A stretch of 64,000 bases of DNA from Ceratothoa steindachneri. Lineage: Eukaryota; Arthropoda; Malacostraca; Isopoda; Cymothoidae. Shown in pieces: positions 9,890 to 22,673 of this stretch. The stretch spans positions 70,136,286-70,200,285 of the forward strand of contig OZ018321.1 in assembly GCA_963969495.1 (NCBI GenBank), read 5' to 3'. Made by a program: the position numbers and the translations under genes. The first letter of the stretch is position 1; the number at the start of each line of letters is the position of its first letter. The notes beneath the pieces were generated by a model. It had not been told where the DNA came from. It was given only the letters and a program-made list of their open reading frames with translations, and did no database searches.

Positions 9890-12800
9890 GTGTTAGGTCG
9901 GTATTGACTAAATAAAAACATCTTTTTATAACTTTCGAATGAAAATATATTAAAAGGGGCTTTGGTATTCTTTACTTGCTGTTGGAGAACCTGTTAGTTA
10001 TGGCTTTCATAACATTATACTTACTATGTTGCAACCAGCTCTCTTCTCATTTAAATGCTACCTGTAGTTCTTATGTATTTTTCGCCCGGAACTATTTTGT
10101 TAAGTATTTCATTGTTGTTTAGTATGTTGTGTTCGTCTCGAGCACACTGGAGTTGTTATTGGTAATTCCTACCTCTGATTTTGTTTCCCTTCTTCTCTTT
10201 AGCCTATGTGTAACTTATGTCTTCCTATTCACATCTTTAGTTGTTTTTGTCACTAGAGTTATATTCTTCCAGTACTCTCCTCTAAATATTATTTTTTTAA
10301 ATGAAGACTATGAGTATAGACTACAACTTTAAATAACATTAACTGAAATGGATGCGGGGAAATGTAAAGTATCAATTAGCATAAAATGAGTTGAAAGAGT
10401 TCACAAAGGAAAATGAGCTAAATTATAAAAAGGAATTTTTCATTTGAATAATAATAAATCCGGCAATCAATTTTTGCCACGATAATGGTTGGCTCAATTT
10501 GTAAACTAACCATTAAGAAATCTGCTCATTTTTCTTGTCCAGAAAGATTTTGTCTGCCGTAAGAAAAATTCCTTTGATAACCCTCCTCCGACCCTTACGA
10601 CCTTGGAAAGGAAGAAGGGAGGAATTTCTCCCTATTTTTGTAAACAGTTCTGGGGGGCGATTTTCTTCTTTTTTCTTAATTATTTTGACCCGATAGAACA
10701 GGGCTTTGCACAAGGCTAAATGGGAGCGTTTTGAGAATTCTCCCATCCCTCACTGTTCAAAGAAACTGTCATTAAATGATTTATATTTCCGATAAAATTA
10801 TTGATATATGATATTTTTATATGAGTTATCATAGATTGCTGTATTTGCCTCTGCCACTAAATGATATAAATATCATGTCTCTTCTTTGAGAATAAACGGG
10901 AGAAACGGCTTTATTTGTTTACATTGTTTGCAAGTAAAGAAACAGGAATAAACATAGTTTTTTAATCGATTATTATTTATTAATTTTTTCTGTGTATATT
11001 GGTAATTTCTCTTTACTTTGATAATAAAGTTTTGGGAGAGGGGCTCAAATTCATTTGTGCCATAAAAAGAATACGAAACTCGTAAATTTGTAAAAAGAGT
11101 TTAAATTGCTGAAGCATTCGGCATCCGACAACTGCGTTAACATCATATCTTTGGCAGTGTGTCTGGTTAGCTAAAGAGATGTTCAAAGCAACTACAGACG
11201 GCTCAGAGAGCCCTCTTTTCTCAAAGACTATACATTATCCGGTTAAGAAACGACAATTCACACGAGGTCCTTAAAGATAATTTTGGTTAAGTGCAAAAAA
11301 TGTGATGAATAGAAGAGTTAAAATGGAACAAACCATTTAAAAAAAGCTCAGCAAATCGAGTTTGCCTCTATATTTTTAACTAGAAAGTGCATAAACATTA
11401 TTTGTATTCGAATAATTATAAGACTATAGAGACATTTTGATATATCTACAAATGCCAATAGAAAAAATGGATCACAAGACACTGGAACAAAATAGGTACG
11501 TTTAATTAGCAATTTGGCTAGAAATATATATTTTAATTTTTCCCATAGCCATAGTTCAAGTTTTATTAGTCTCAAAAAGGACCTACAGTTTAACAGGAGA
11601 TAAAAATCATAGGTCGAATGATTAATCGTAGCTTTCACAAAGTTAACACAAATGAAACAATATCCGGCAACTAATCATATCCAATGTTCAATAGCTGTGT
11701 TCAAGGACTTTTATAACAAGGCCTAGATTATCCAAAATATTAAATTGTATAGACTGGTAAGTTAAATTCTCCAATAAGGTAATTTTTAGCATTTCTTTTC
11801 CATAGTTGCGCGCCTTTCTTTCTAGCACTTAGATTTGGAAAATTTATACACATCTTTGAGCTTATTCTTTTAATGAATTTAGGTGGTAATTGTTGTTTGC
11901 TTTCTGCATTTCTTTTTTTTCGGAAAAGAGAATCATATAAGAAGGTTTTCTTTTTTAAAGCGAGACGAGATAAAACTTAACTTATGTTATGATTTTATTA
12001 TATACTCGTAAGTGATAGTTTAGTTAACAAAAGACTACTTAAAACCATTTCGACTATCTTTTAATGGTATGTTGACTATAACCTATTGTTTTGAGTAGTT
12101 GCCTGAAAAGTGAGGATCATTTGAGGGAATGGGTTCGACGAATCTTCACCTTTTCAAAGATGGTTACATTTTTATTAGCATATGGAGTCAAGTATTTATA
12201 CACATGTGGAAAACAACGGATACAATGAATTAGCACTTAATTGCACTGGCCCGTTACACCATATGAGAACGCTATTTGGAAACTATTCGTGACTCATCTC
12301 TAACCACAGTGGACTTAGCATTTTAGAATCCTTAATGTCGTTGGTTTCCGTATATTTGTAATTAAGAAACACAAATTCATGACTGACTCATATCCTTTAA
12401 ATTTCATTTGTCATTTTTCCAGACAAATATCAATAGTTTATATGTCCTTAGTGAAATATGGTGTGTGGAATTCTTTTGTTCGGAACAAAAATATGAGGCT
12501 TGTCGCAGTAAATGTCTTCGAGTCACGAATTGTCCTTGGGGTCATTTTATAGAGGTCTATAAATGGGGCAGGAAGAATTCTCATAGCGTGATTACTCGCG
12601 AGTCATAAAAACGACTACGCCAGAGAGGAGAGGGCGCGGCACCTCTGGGAGGCGCGCATCCGAATTATTTGTTTCTACGAGCGCAAACCTCTGGTGGTTC
12701 TTGGCGTGGGTGTCGCGGGCTCGATCCAGTTTTCACAGTAAACGGTAAATTTGTGTAACTGTACTAACCGGGTATGTTGTAAGCATAAACTAAACACCCA

Positions 12801-15800
12801 ACAATGAAGAAAAATAGAATGCAGTTTCCGAGCACTTTCGTCTGTTTCCTTAAAGTGCTTGAAAGGAATAAAAAAACCCCGGCAAAATACAGCAGCTTAA
12901 ATATGTAGTAAAAGTGAGACCTTTTCCTCTCAATCCTAAGTATACGGAGTGAAGTTATAGGAATATAAATGAGCCATGTTTACAGTAAAAATTACCTTAA
13001 ATGAAAACTTGGCCCAGATTCCTGTTAGAATTTGCTAAAGTTTTAAAATAAACACATTCAAAGACAATTAAAAATTGATTTTGTGCTTTTCCATTTGAAT
13101 ATCTGATTTAATTTATAAATACTAATAAAAAAGGCACATTGTTCATTATGATTCCCTACATTTGCTGGTGTAATTTTAACCATAAATGGAGTTCTTTTCC
13201 GAGTTTTCCATTTGTCTCTTATTACTGCAGCCATAAAGACTCAAATCACTCTTCCACTACGTTTTTTCCGGAATAAATGATTAATTTCCCACTTAAATTC
13301 ATTCTATATAGTAAAACAGTTTACCATTCACTGTCTATGTTCTTATAACAAAGCTTAATGCTTTGGGATCCACATTATCCTTATGCTTTCTCTACATCTA
13401 TGATTAAAGCATATACTTCACAAATATCATTCTTCCTTTTTTAAACCTCTGTCTCAAACCAAATACTTGAGCCACCCACCCAAACCCACTTAAAACCAAT
13501 CTTGTTCATCACCCATTAACCCTTCTGTTATTTTTTCACACACGCGATCAAAGTTTTTCATAAACTTTGCGTACAAAAATAACCCGACTCACATCCCTTT
13601 AGTTATTGCAGTTGCTTTCTCACATTTAACCTCATACAACTGCAATCACACGGCATTCATCCAGTCATTAAGCTCTCAACAAACAAAGGAACTATACTAG
13701 GAAAGATAAGACTCCCGCAATAAGGTACAACAAATGAGAATTTGGTGTGAATTGTGTAATTTCTTTAGGCCGATTAGTGTGTATGGTTTCAAAATGAGAG
13801 ATTTGTTTGGTGCATCTTGATTGCCTGTATCAGGAGAGTGAGTACCTTTGACAGAGCCGATGGAAGGCACGAAAGGACCCAAGATCGAGTAATCAACGTT
13901 GTTTGATTTTTAGTCTTTAAATAATTTTATATGTTTGGATTTAACGAGTAATGGTTGATAATTTAGAGTAAAAGGAATGAGACTCTAGTTTAAAAAAAGT
14001 ACTGTAAGGACTTTTTCCTATTCTTATTTTCCATGGTAAAGGGAAGAGAGTACAGCACATAACGAGAGTAATTTTCTGTCAAATGTCAGACAAATGGGGG
14101 AAAAGTGAAAAAAATATTAAAGAGTCGTAGATAAGATTAAGGGTGACATAAATTGCAATAGACAATCAAATGTTTCAACTTCATGCATATGCGGGGGGTG
14201 GGGGGATCAAACCTTGTTGCATCTGGTAGCGTCTAATTCTGAATAATTTCAGGAAATGTAAAGCATGAAACTGTGATAGAACACGTCCTGGATAGTAAAG
14301 TTGAAGTGATGGAAAATTTACATATAAAAGGAGTATAACTAGAACGTGTGAATTAATGTCAGGCTCTATTGATATAGAAAGTGAATATAAAGCTGTTGGT
14401 GTTATTGTTGTTGTTATTCACCTACAACTAAGAAACGAAAACCAACGTGACCAACTCATCCCACCAATTTTGCGAGGAGATGTTCGTAAGAAAATAAAAT
14501 TGGAGAAGAGTAAGTGCGAAGGAGGATGTTTAGTCTGGTTATTCGAAAGAGACCACAACTTGGGTGTTTGGAAACCCCTCAAACCTCTTCTGTAGGTGTT
14601 GGATTTGGATGGGCAACTAATCCTCCAGATTTGATCTGTGGCATCACTACCCACTCTACACTACAGTGCGTTTAGAATGCAAGAGAATGAAGGTGAAGTT
14701 TAGTAAAATCCGATAAGAAACTATGGGTTTGCATACCAACATTTAATAATGTATGGGAGTGTGAGTATTAACTGGAAGAAGAAATATTAATAGTGAGAGT
14801 GTTCAAATGCATGAAGTAAGGATTTAGTGGATGTGACGAAGGTAAAGAGGATGAGGCAGGAAAATAACAGGGAAATATGATGAGTTACTAGGGAGAATAT
14901 TAAAGTGATTGATAGGGAAAAAGAATGTCTAGTTGCCTTACTATTCTTTAAGCTGTTATTACTTAAATGTGTACGCGATTTTTTATGAAAAGTTCACAAG
15001 AATGTTGAGGTACAAATATTCCGAACGAAACTAAAATATAACGGACTGGAAAGATTAAAATATAGTCAAATTTTCCACTTCAACCATCTACAATTTACGC
15101 TAAATAGTAATACCATAGGTTCTTCAAACTTACTAAAACTGCGAATTACAAAGAAAGATTATACTAATCATAGCTATTTATATTGCACTAAGCTCCGCTA
15201 CGTTCTTAACATTTTCGTAAGCGATAAAACCAGCTAGTTTATTTCATCACTAAAAAAACTCTGAAAACATTACAAAATTAGCCATGTATAATTGGTTCTT
15301 TCACCACCTTCGAAAAAAATCGAAGGTGCCTTAATTTTTTTAAAGATTAGAAAATAAAAATGCTATTTAAGTAGGGACTTTTTTTGAAATTCTTTTTCTT
15401 TTTTGGTACTTTGTCAAATTAATTCGTGTTCTTTGATGACAAAACACATTCGACCAAATATAATTTTCTTGAGCAAGAATAGAAATTTTATTTATTTTTG
15501 CAATTCGCATTTTCTACAAATATTTAAAAACCCTGCTTATTTACATCAAATAATCCTAATTATTTATTTTTAGAATGTATTTAGCAACTGATTAATTTAG
15601 TACTGGCCGTGGATTCTTGCATTTTTTTCTGAATCGAAGCGTTCAGCTTGTATCTCATCACCCCTAAAAAATTCGGTATTTATTTATTAACCGAACAAAT
15701 GTTTATTTTGGAGCTGTTGAACGTTCTCAATGTCAGTTTATTCCCCATTTTTAGTGTTTATATAAGAGTTATATTGATATAAATATTAATTTGTTTCCAC
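9890..15800. other. AT-rich intergenic DNA, no gene recognised
   Basis: Nearly 6 kb without a convincing gene or transposon. Short open frames (10129-10332, 10513-10746, 11348-11638, 12408-12608, 13697-13882, 14356-14595) carry no recognisable motif. The one oddity is a GC-rich island at about 12605-12735. The stretch lies directly upstream of the receptor gene and could hold its 5' exon or exons and promoter, which I cannot place. Confidence 0.5.
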
Positions 15801-15802
15801 AG

Positions 15803-16793
15803 GACGCGATCAAGCCATTATCCTCTGCTCCAAATTGGATACACTCATATGCGGCAACAAGTAACAGGTGAGCCAAAGAGAACAGACGCTACGCTGCACC
15901 AAACGAACCAAGATGAGATGATGGAAACTGTATATCAACTGAATTCAGTCGCTTATATCTACCTAATGCCCATTTTCATCGCAGCAGGCATAATTACAAA
16001 TATGATCAATATATACGTGTTGCACGATCTCAGTAGGAGGAAGGAGAGACGATATAAGGGCTCGAACACAACGTATCGCTACCTGAACTGGCTTGCATTT
16101 GCCCAACTTCTCGCCTGCTTGTCAATCATCCCATCGCTAGTGCACCTGTACCGCGACGCCCTCACGTACGCGTGGGCAGTATACTTCGCCCACTTTGAAA
16201 TAGGCGTTATCAACTCTTTGACAAGCTCGTGCGTGTATATCATAGTTGGGTTGTCTGTGGACCGCTTTGTGGCCGTATGTAAACCCCACTCCTATGGGAC
16301 CTTAAACCGAGCCCGCCTAGCGGCTATCCGCATCGCGGCATCCTTTCTCATTCCACCCATATTCTATACTCCTCTCGGGTTCTACCAGATCATAGTTGAG
16401 AGTGAGGGTGGCTATACCACCGCTGACAACAAACTAATGACCTGCAACGCCTTTTGGCGCTTCTGGACTGTCGCGGTTGAGTTGTGCCACCGCCTCATCC
16501 CTGCCAGTGCCATCGTCATCCTCAACTTGTGCATCATTTGGAGGTGTCGTAAACTAAAACAAAATTATTGCAGAGGGTCAAGGAGAGCCTTGCGATCCGA
16601 AGACAGTTCTACCGATGGACGGCTCCAAGTTGATGGCAATAAATCAGGGAAGAGTCAAAAGGCCGATCAGAATTCAAGGCTGTTCGCCCTCCTCCTCGGG
16701 GTGATGGTGGTATTCCTGACCACGACGCTACCCTCTGCCACCCTCGGTCTCACCGACACATTCGGCTACAAGTACGAGTCTATAGGATTTGAG
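15803..16793 (+). CDS. Class A GPCR, exon carrying TM1-TM6
   Basis: Probable rhodopsin-like peptide receptor at the plasma membrane. From the Met at 15849, hydrophobic segments fit TM1 ('YIYLMPIFIAAGIITNMIN'), TM2 ('YLNWLAFAQLLACLSIIPS'), TM3 ending in 'GLSVDRFVAVCKPH' (a DRF version of DRY), TM4 ('IRIAASFLIPPIFYTPLGF'), TM5 ('RLIPASAIVILNLCIIW') and TM6 ('LFALLLGVMVVFLTTTLPS'). A basic third intracellular loop lies between TM5 and TM6. The frame is open from a splice acceptor (TTGTTTCCACAG, ending 15802), so the true start may be in an upstream exon. The exon ends GAG|GTAAAT at 16793; reading on gives a stop after one more codon pair. It resembles arthropod FMRFamide-receptor-like or B0563.6-like orphans, but the ligand cannot be told. 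Confidence 0.88.
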
Positions 16794-17257
16794 GTAAATT
16801 GATTCTCTATATCTCTCCTTTTGAGGGAGCAGGAGCATAGTTAGCTCTGATCACGTGATAGTAGGACCCACCATTAAATCAGTTATTATATGTTTGATTT
16901 TTATTCCTGCATATTTCCTATTTCTGCTTGTTTGTATATTAGGTAGTGCTAGGATATCATTTCGCTCCCAATGAATGCGGTAAATTGAAGAGAAGTGCAA
17001 CACTACATCTAAGTTGCCTCTCACCATACCCTTTCTTCGAAACCTTTATAGTATGGATGCCATTGATGGTCCCCGCTTTACTTTTAACTAAATAAATGCT
17101 ATGTAGATTGTTGTTGATTATGCCTCGCCATAGCGAACTATTTGGTCACCTTTTTGGCTCCCTCTTCTTTTATCTTTCTCAAATTTTTAACGAACCCATA
17201 ATTTTAAATTGAAAATTCATTTTAATTCTCTTAAATTCTCTCCCTCTCTCGTTCCAG
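16794..17257 (+). other. Intron of the GPCR gene (464 bp)
   Basis: It starts GTAAAT at 16794 and ends in a pyrimidine-rich run with TTCCAG at 17251-17257. It falls between codons (phase 0). Joining across it continues the receptor frame from 'GFE' into 'VFRAVANLL'. Confidence 0.85.
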
Positions 17258-17377
17258 GTATTCAGAGCTGTGGCGAATTTACTTGAAGTCTTAGGGTTTT
17301 CTTTTAACTTTTTCCTGTATTTTTTTCTGGTCCCTGAAGTTAAAACAAAATTATTCGCTATGTGCCCGAAGAAATAG
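17258..17377 (+). CDS. Class A GPCR, last exon with TM7 and short C-tail
   Basis: Too short to stand out as an open frame alone. It encodes 39 residues and a TAG. The hydrophobic segment 'NLLEVLGFSFNFFLYFFL' is TM7, with 'NFFLY' standing where class A receptors have NPxxY. A short amphipathic stretch with a Cys near the end ('TKLFAMCPKK') fits helix 8 with a possible palmitoylation site. The acceptor is CCAG|GTATTC and the phase matches the donor at 16793. With the previous exon from Met 15849 the receptor would have 354 residues. The very short C-terminal tail is notable. Confidence 0.85.
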   Translation, partial: VFRAVANLLEVLGFSFNFFLYFFLVPEVKTKLFAMCPKK

Positions 17378-18177
<800 letters not shown>

Positions 18178-18184
<7 letters not shown>

Positions 18185-19738
18185 TTGACATAATTAAAGG
18201 TATTGTTTATGGGGCCACCAATGTTAGTCATGAAAGTAATTTCCCCTCTCGGTATAAAAAAAGTTTGGCCGATCTTAAAAAAGATAACACATTACATATC
18301 ACAAAAGCCGACAGGTCGAATAGTATCGTAATTCTTGATAAAAATGATTTCATATCGCGCATGCATGCCCTACTGGCTGACGGTGTGACATACAGAAAAT
18401 TAACAAGGAACTCCTTAGATCAAGTTATTAAACATTTCAATAGTATACTGAAAAAAATCCTTAAAGATAAGAAGGAATTAATAGGTGTTTTGTCAGAAAA
18501 ATCTCCCTCGTTACCTTACTTATACGGGTTAGTAAAAACACATAAAGAAAACAACCCTATGTGGCCTATTATCAGCACAGTTGGTTCAGTTTTATATAAA
18601 TTATCAAAATATATTACCAAACTGTTGTCCACTTTACTTGGAACAATATCCGGTTCTCATATACTAAACTCCCTTGACTTAGTAGAAAAATTAAATCAAA
18701 TTACTATTTGCCCCAATAATAGGTTGGTAAGTTGTGACGTTTGCTCTCTCTTTACCAAAGTCCCTATTGATTCCACTTTAGATTATTTTAGTAATGAGCT
18801 TACTCATCATGAATTACCTCTATCCGTAAGTCATATTATTTCACTCATTAAGTTGTGCATTTGTGACTGTAAGTTCGTTTTCAATGGTGAATATTACCAA
18901 CAAATATTTGGTATGGCAATGGGCAACCCCTTATCTCCCCTACTCTCAAATTTGTATATGGAATTCTTCGAAAAACAATATTTACCTAATATCATTGATA
19001 TCCCCGTAAAGTGGTATGGATATGTTGATGACATTCTAATTATTTTGCCTTTTAATATTGATGTAAATAATTTGCTTTCCAATTTAAATAACCAGGTACC
19101 TTCCATAAAATTTACTGTTGAATTAGAGAAAGACAATTGTCTTCCATTCTTAGATGTCTTAATACATAGGGAATCATTTAATTGCAATTTTAGTATTTAT
19201 AGGAAACCAACCAACAACTTAACCTATGTCCATTTTTATTCAGATATCAATTTTTTTCTCTATGTTTTTACATGCGTTGCGCATTGTAAGTCCTTAATAT
19301 TTGGATCAGGAAATTGAATCTATAAGAAAAATCGGTGCGGACTTGTGTTATCCAGCAAATATACTTGATATTTGTTATGATAAAGCCAAAAAAAAGTTTT
19401 ATTACGAAAGTACTATTAAGAAGGAAGCGCCCAAGAATATCCTCATTTTACCTTATTTTAATGGCTTTGAAACCGTAAAAACATTGTTAAAAACACTTAA
19501 TGTAAATCTTGTTTTCTCTTATACTAATACTTTAAAAAAAATGTTAATGAAAAATTGCCCTAATGAAACAAATAACGTAATTTATAAAATCCCTTGTTTG
19601 GATTGCCCTTCATTTTATATTGGGCAAACTAGCAAGGATCTGAATGTGCGTATTAAGCAACATAAGTACTCTGTAAACACTGGGCAAACATTAAATGCCA
19701 TTTTTATCCATTTGAGTGAAAATTCCCATTCGTATTAA
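18178..19738 (+). pseudogene. PLE reverse transcriptase (frames 1-2)
   Basis: From 18178 to 19317 one frame encodes the RT. 'HITKADRSNSIVILDK' is the PLE-type KADR block. 'YLYGLVKTHK', 'VSCDVCSLFTKVPI' (first catalytic Asp), 'MAMGNPLSPLLSNLYMEF' and 'YGYVDDI' (catalytic YVDD, 19021-19032) follow in order, then 'LPFLDVLIHR' and 'YRKPTNN'. No Met precedes 18361 and the N-terminal domain is missing; the frame starts at the inner edge of the terminal repeat. A frameshift near 19250-19310 moves the reading into 19301-19738, which runs to the start of the GIY-YIG nuclease. RT core motifs are intact, but the frame is not. Confidence 0.9.
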
Positions 19739-19928
19739 TTGGAAGGAGAGTTCTGTGATTGCCAAATCAAATGACTTTTTTTCACGAAATCTTTTAGAAT
19801 TGGCATTTATACAACTGACTTCGAATTTTACTCTCAACCCTGGAATGTATTTTTTGGACCCTTGTATCAAAAGAATGTTTAAGAATGATTTTAAAGATAA
19901 AATTTCTGAATTAATGATTACCACCTAG
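19590..19928 (+). pseudogene. GIY-YIG endonuclease domain of the PLE
   Basis: 'VIYKIPCLDCPSFYIGQTSK' followed by 'LNVRIKQHK' is the PLE-type GIY-YIG start, with its CxxC-type linker. A frameshift at about 19715-19735 splits it, and the C-terminal half continues in a third frame (19716-19928) with 'WKESSVIAKSND' and 'NLLELAFIQ', which supplies the conserved Glu. The nuclease nicks target DNA in active PLEs. Confidence 0.88.
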
Positions 19929-19961
19929 AAGTTATTTTAGCTTATTTATATAAAAAAAAAC

Positions 19962-20313
19962 CCTTTCCTCATATTTTTCTTTTGTCATATTTTCTAGTTA
20001 TCATGTGTAAACTTTTTTTGTTTCCATATTGCATATGTGATTCCTAAACATTGCCCCCCCTCTTTCTTTTGTAACCCGTAACTTTTTTTTTCTTTTTTTT
20101 AACCCTGACGGCTCATCTCGTTAATAGGATTTTTCCAGGTATCTGCTAATCCCACCCCTTTTAATCTTTATATCCCATATTTTCATTAATCAGGTGTATA
20201 AATATCTTTCTCTTTTTGCCTGTCTTTTAGTCTGCTTAGTAAAGGACCATTAGTCGAAAGGCCTCGCAGTTCTCCGTTGTTTCATTTTCCTCGTGGCTGT
20301 AACGTTATTCATA
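19962..20313 (-). repeat. Right terminal inverted repeat of the PLE
   Basis: Reverse complement of 17833-18184, with the same 352-bp length. The hammerhead-like segment appears on the plus strand at about 20231-20270. Confidence 0.92.
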
Positions 20314-20344
20314 AATTCCTCACGTTCCTTATTTTCGTGATTCA

Positions 20345-20347
20345 GTT

Positions 20348-20416
<69 letters not shown>
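20345..20416. repeat. (TA)n microsatellite
   Basis: About 70 bp of TA dinucleotides flanking the PLE on its right. The following 20417-21490 holds nothing I recognise. Confidence 0.95.
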
Positions 20417-20420
<4 letters not shown>

Positions 20421-21490
20421 TATTTGTGTCAAAATATTGCATTGTATCGCTAAAGGTTTCGAGAGACTACATCTAATGTAGAGCTATAAATGGGATTAGT
20501 TAAACGCCATGCTTACTCCTACCTATAATCTCAGGCTGGAGAGAATGGTAAATTCCCAACTTTATCCTCTTGACCTAATTTTTATTACGAACATTTGAGA
20601 TGTTAAATATATAGTTAATACCTTTGTGAATCTTTGAGATGTTGTAAATAATGATTATTTAATGATTAAATGGTTTTAATGTTCGAACGAAAAGATTAGA
20701 TTACCAAGAAATTAGTAATTGTTTTAAATGTAAATTTTAAAAATTGTTGAACAAATAGGCTGCACTAGCTCATTGCTTATTATTGAAGAGCTCATTATGA
20801 ATAACTCCTCTCAAATCCAAACAAATTCACAACATCGCCTTCTTCCTTCTGCCTTTGAGACTATGTCTAAGAGTAGGGATGGTTTTATTTGAGATTAATT
20901 CCTTGTTTTGGGCGCTAAATATTGAAGTAAAGAACTTATTTTCCATCACCCGTAGCAATTCTGTCGCGAATTATCTGACGCTAATTTCAAGTCAAGAAGG
21001 AAGAATGAATATTGACAAGTTGTAAACTTTGTCCTTCAGACAGTTCATGTATCACCCAAACACACTTTTTGTCTACTTTTCCTATGTATATATAATTATG
21101 TAATCGCTTTTAACTTTAACCTTTAATAGATTCTCGGCATAGTTATATCTTCACGGTTGTGATAAATGGATGATTTGGACTTTTCTTTGTAAACAGATAT
21201 TATTTATTGATGATCTAGTGATATTTAGCATCAATTACCGATTTTATCTAATGACTAATCATCATTCGTTTCTTTTGTAAAATTAGTATCCAATTATTGC
21301 ACGTCAAAGGTTAAGTGTTTTCTCAGTAAAATATGGCCGGCATGAATGAAGTTCGTAAAGAAATGAGAGGTACTTCTTCTAGTGCAGTAGAGAATAATTA
21401 TTTATGTTGTTATCGACTGGTGAAGAGAGTAGCGATTACCTTAATAGATAGTGAATAACAATTTAGTGATCAGAAGTCCCTACATATTTG

Positions 21491-21600
<110 letters not shown>

Positions 21601-21627
21601 AAAAAGTACAGTGCGTACGTGTAACTA

Positions 21628-21895
21628 TAAGAATAAAACCACACTAATAGGAATAATTTTATATGCGAAACTAGGTTTCGACGGAGACCTCCGACATTGT
21701 CAATCGCTCGTGAACAAATGAGATACAGAAGTTGATTAACGTACAAACACACAAATCAGTGGCGCTAAGCTGATTTGTGTGTTTGTACGTTAAGCAACTT
21801 CTGTATCTCACTTGTTTCCGAGTGATCGACAATGACGGAGATCTCCGTCGAAACCTGGTTTCGCATATAAAATTAGTTCTATTACTATGATTTTA

Positions 21896-21897
<2 letters not shown>
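21628..21897. mobile_element. Fold-back element, probably PLE-derived
   Basis: Two arms of about 130 bp (21628-21759 and 21770-21897) are inverted copies with roughly 85-90% identity by eye. They are separated by a 10-bp loop, TGGCGCTAAG. The innermost 20 bp or so of each arm (CAAACACACAAATCAG and complement) match exactly. Each arm carries a segment with an ACGGAGATCTCCGT-type stem followed by CGAAACC, like the hammerhead-type motifs of PLE terminal repeats. (TA)n tracts lie on both sides, as for the PLE at 17.8-20.3 kb. No coding capacity. A non-autonomous PLE made only of two inverted terminal repeats is the simplest reading. Confidence 0.7.

Positions 21898-21964
<67 letters not shown>
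21897..21964. repeat. (TA)n microsatellite
   Basis: About 65 bp of TA repeats on the right of the fold-back element. The sequence 21965-22673 beyond it shows nothing recognisable. Confidence 0.95.
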
Positions 21965-21967
<3 letters not shown>

Positions 21968-22673
21968 GATAACAAATAAATATGTAAGCAATAATATTAT
22001 TATTTCCTTTTATTTTATAACAGTTTAGCAAAAAATTATTTAAAATATAATTTATTTTTTCATTATTTTTTGCGCATGGGAGACGAGCAAAATCAGACTA
22101 TACCCGGAGTTCAACGATTAATTGAACACCTTTATTTTTCTTCTATTAATGAAGCATGATATGCCTTATGTGTGATACATTTCCTGCTCTCAGTAATGCC
22201 CCTATCAATAGATTATAAAAGCCTACGCATATTGCTGTTATCTGTTAACAGCTTGCATAAAATTTGGAACAAAGCAAACAATTTTAAGAAGCATTATCTC
22301 TTTTTTAAAAGGATATTACTTTCTTGATAACTTGATAATTTTATTTTTTATCTTTTTAGTAAGATTTTACCATATTTTTGTTGATAATTTATGGTTACTG
22401 AAGAAAGTGATCAATTGACGTATTGTAGGGGAAAACTTTTCTCTAGCCAATTGAAGAAACTAATTGATTTTCAGTGCATGTATATACGTGAAAGACCAAC
22501 TGTCTTTTAATGGAATGTAAATCAGTGGCAGCAATAATATCAGTAAAAGAGAACTCTGCCAAAAAACTTATATTCCGCAAATTTGGCGCATAGTGGGAAG
22601 AGGACAAGTAATTTGTAAATGAAGCAGATGATTCCCCCAAACTTTGATGCATCTATAAATTAAGAAAAATTAT

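Noticed and set aside
16794..16802. Ending the receptor at the TGA at 16802
   Set aside because: It would lack TM7; a good GT donor at 16794 and an AG acceptor at 17257 restore TM7 in frame.
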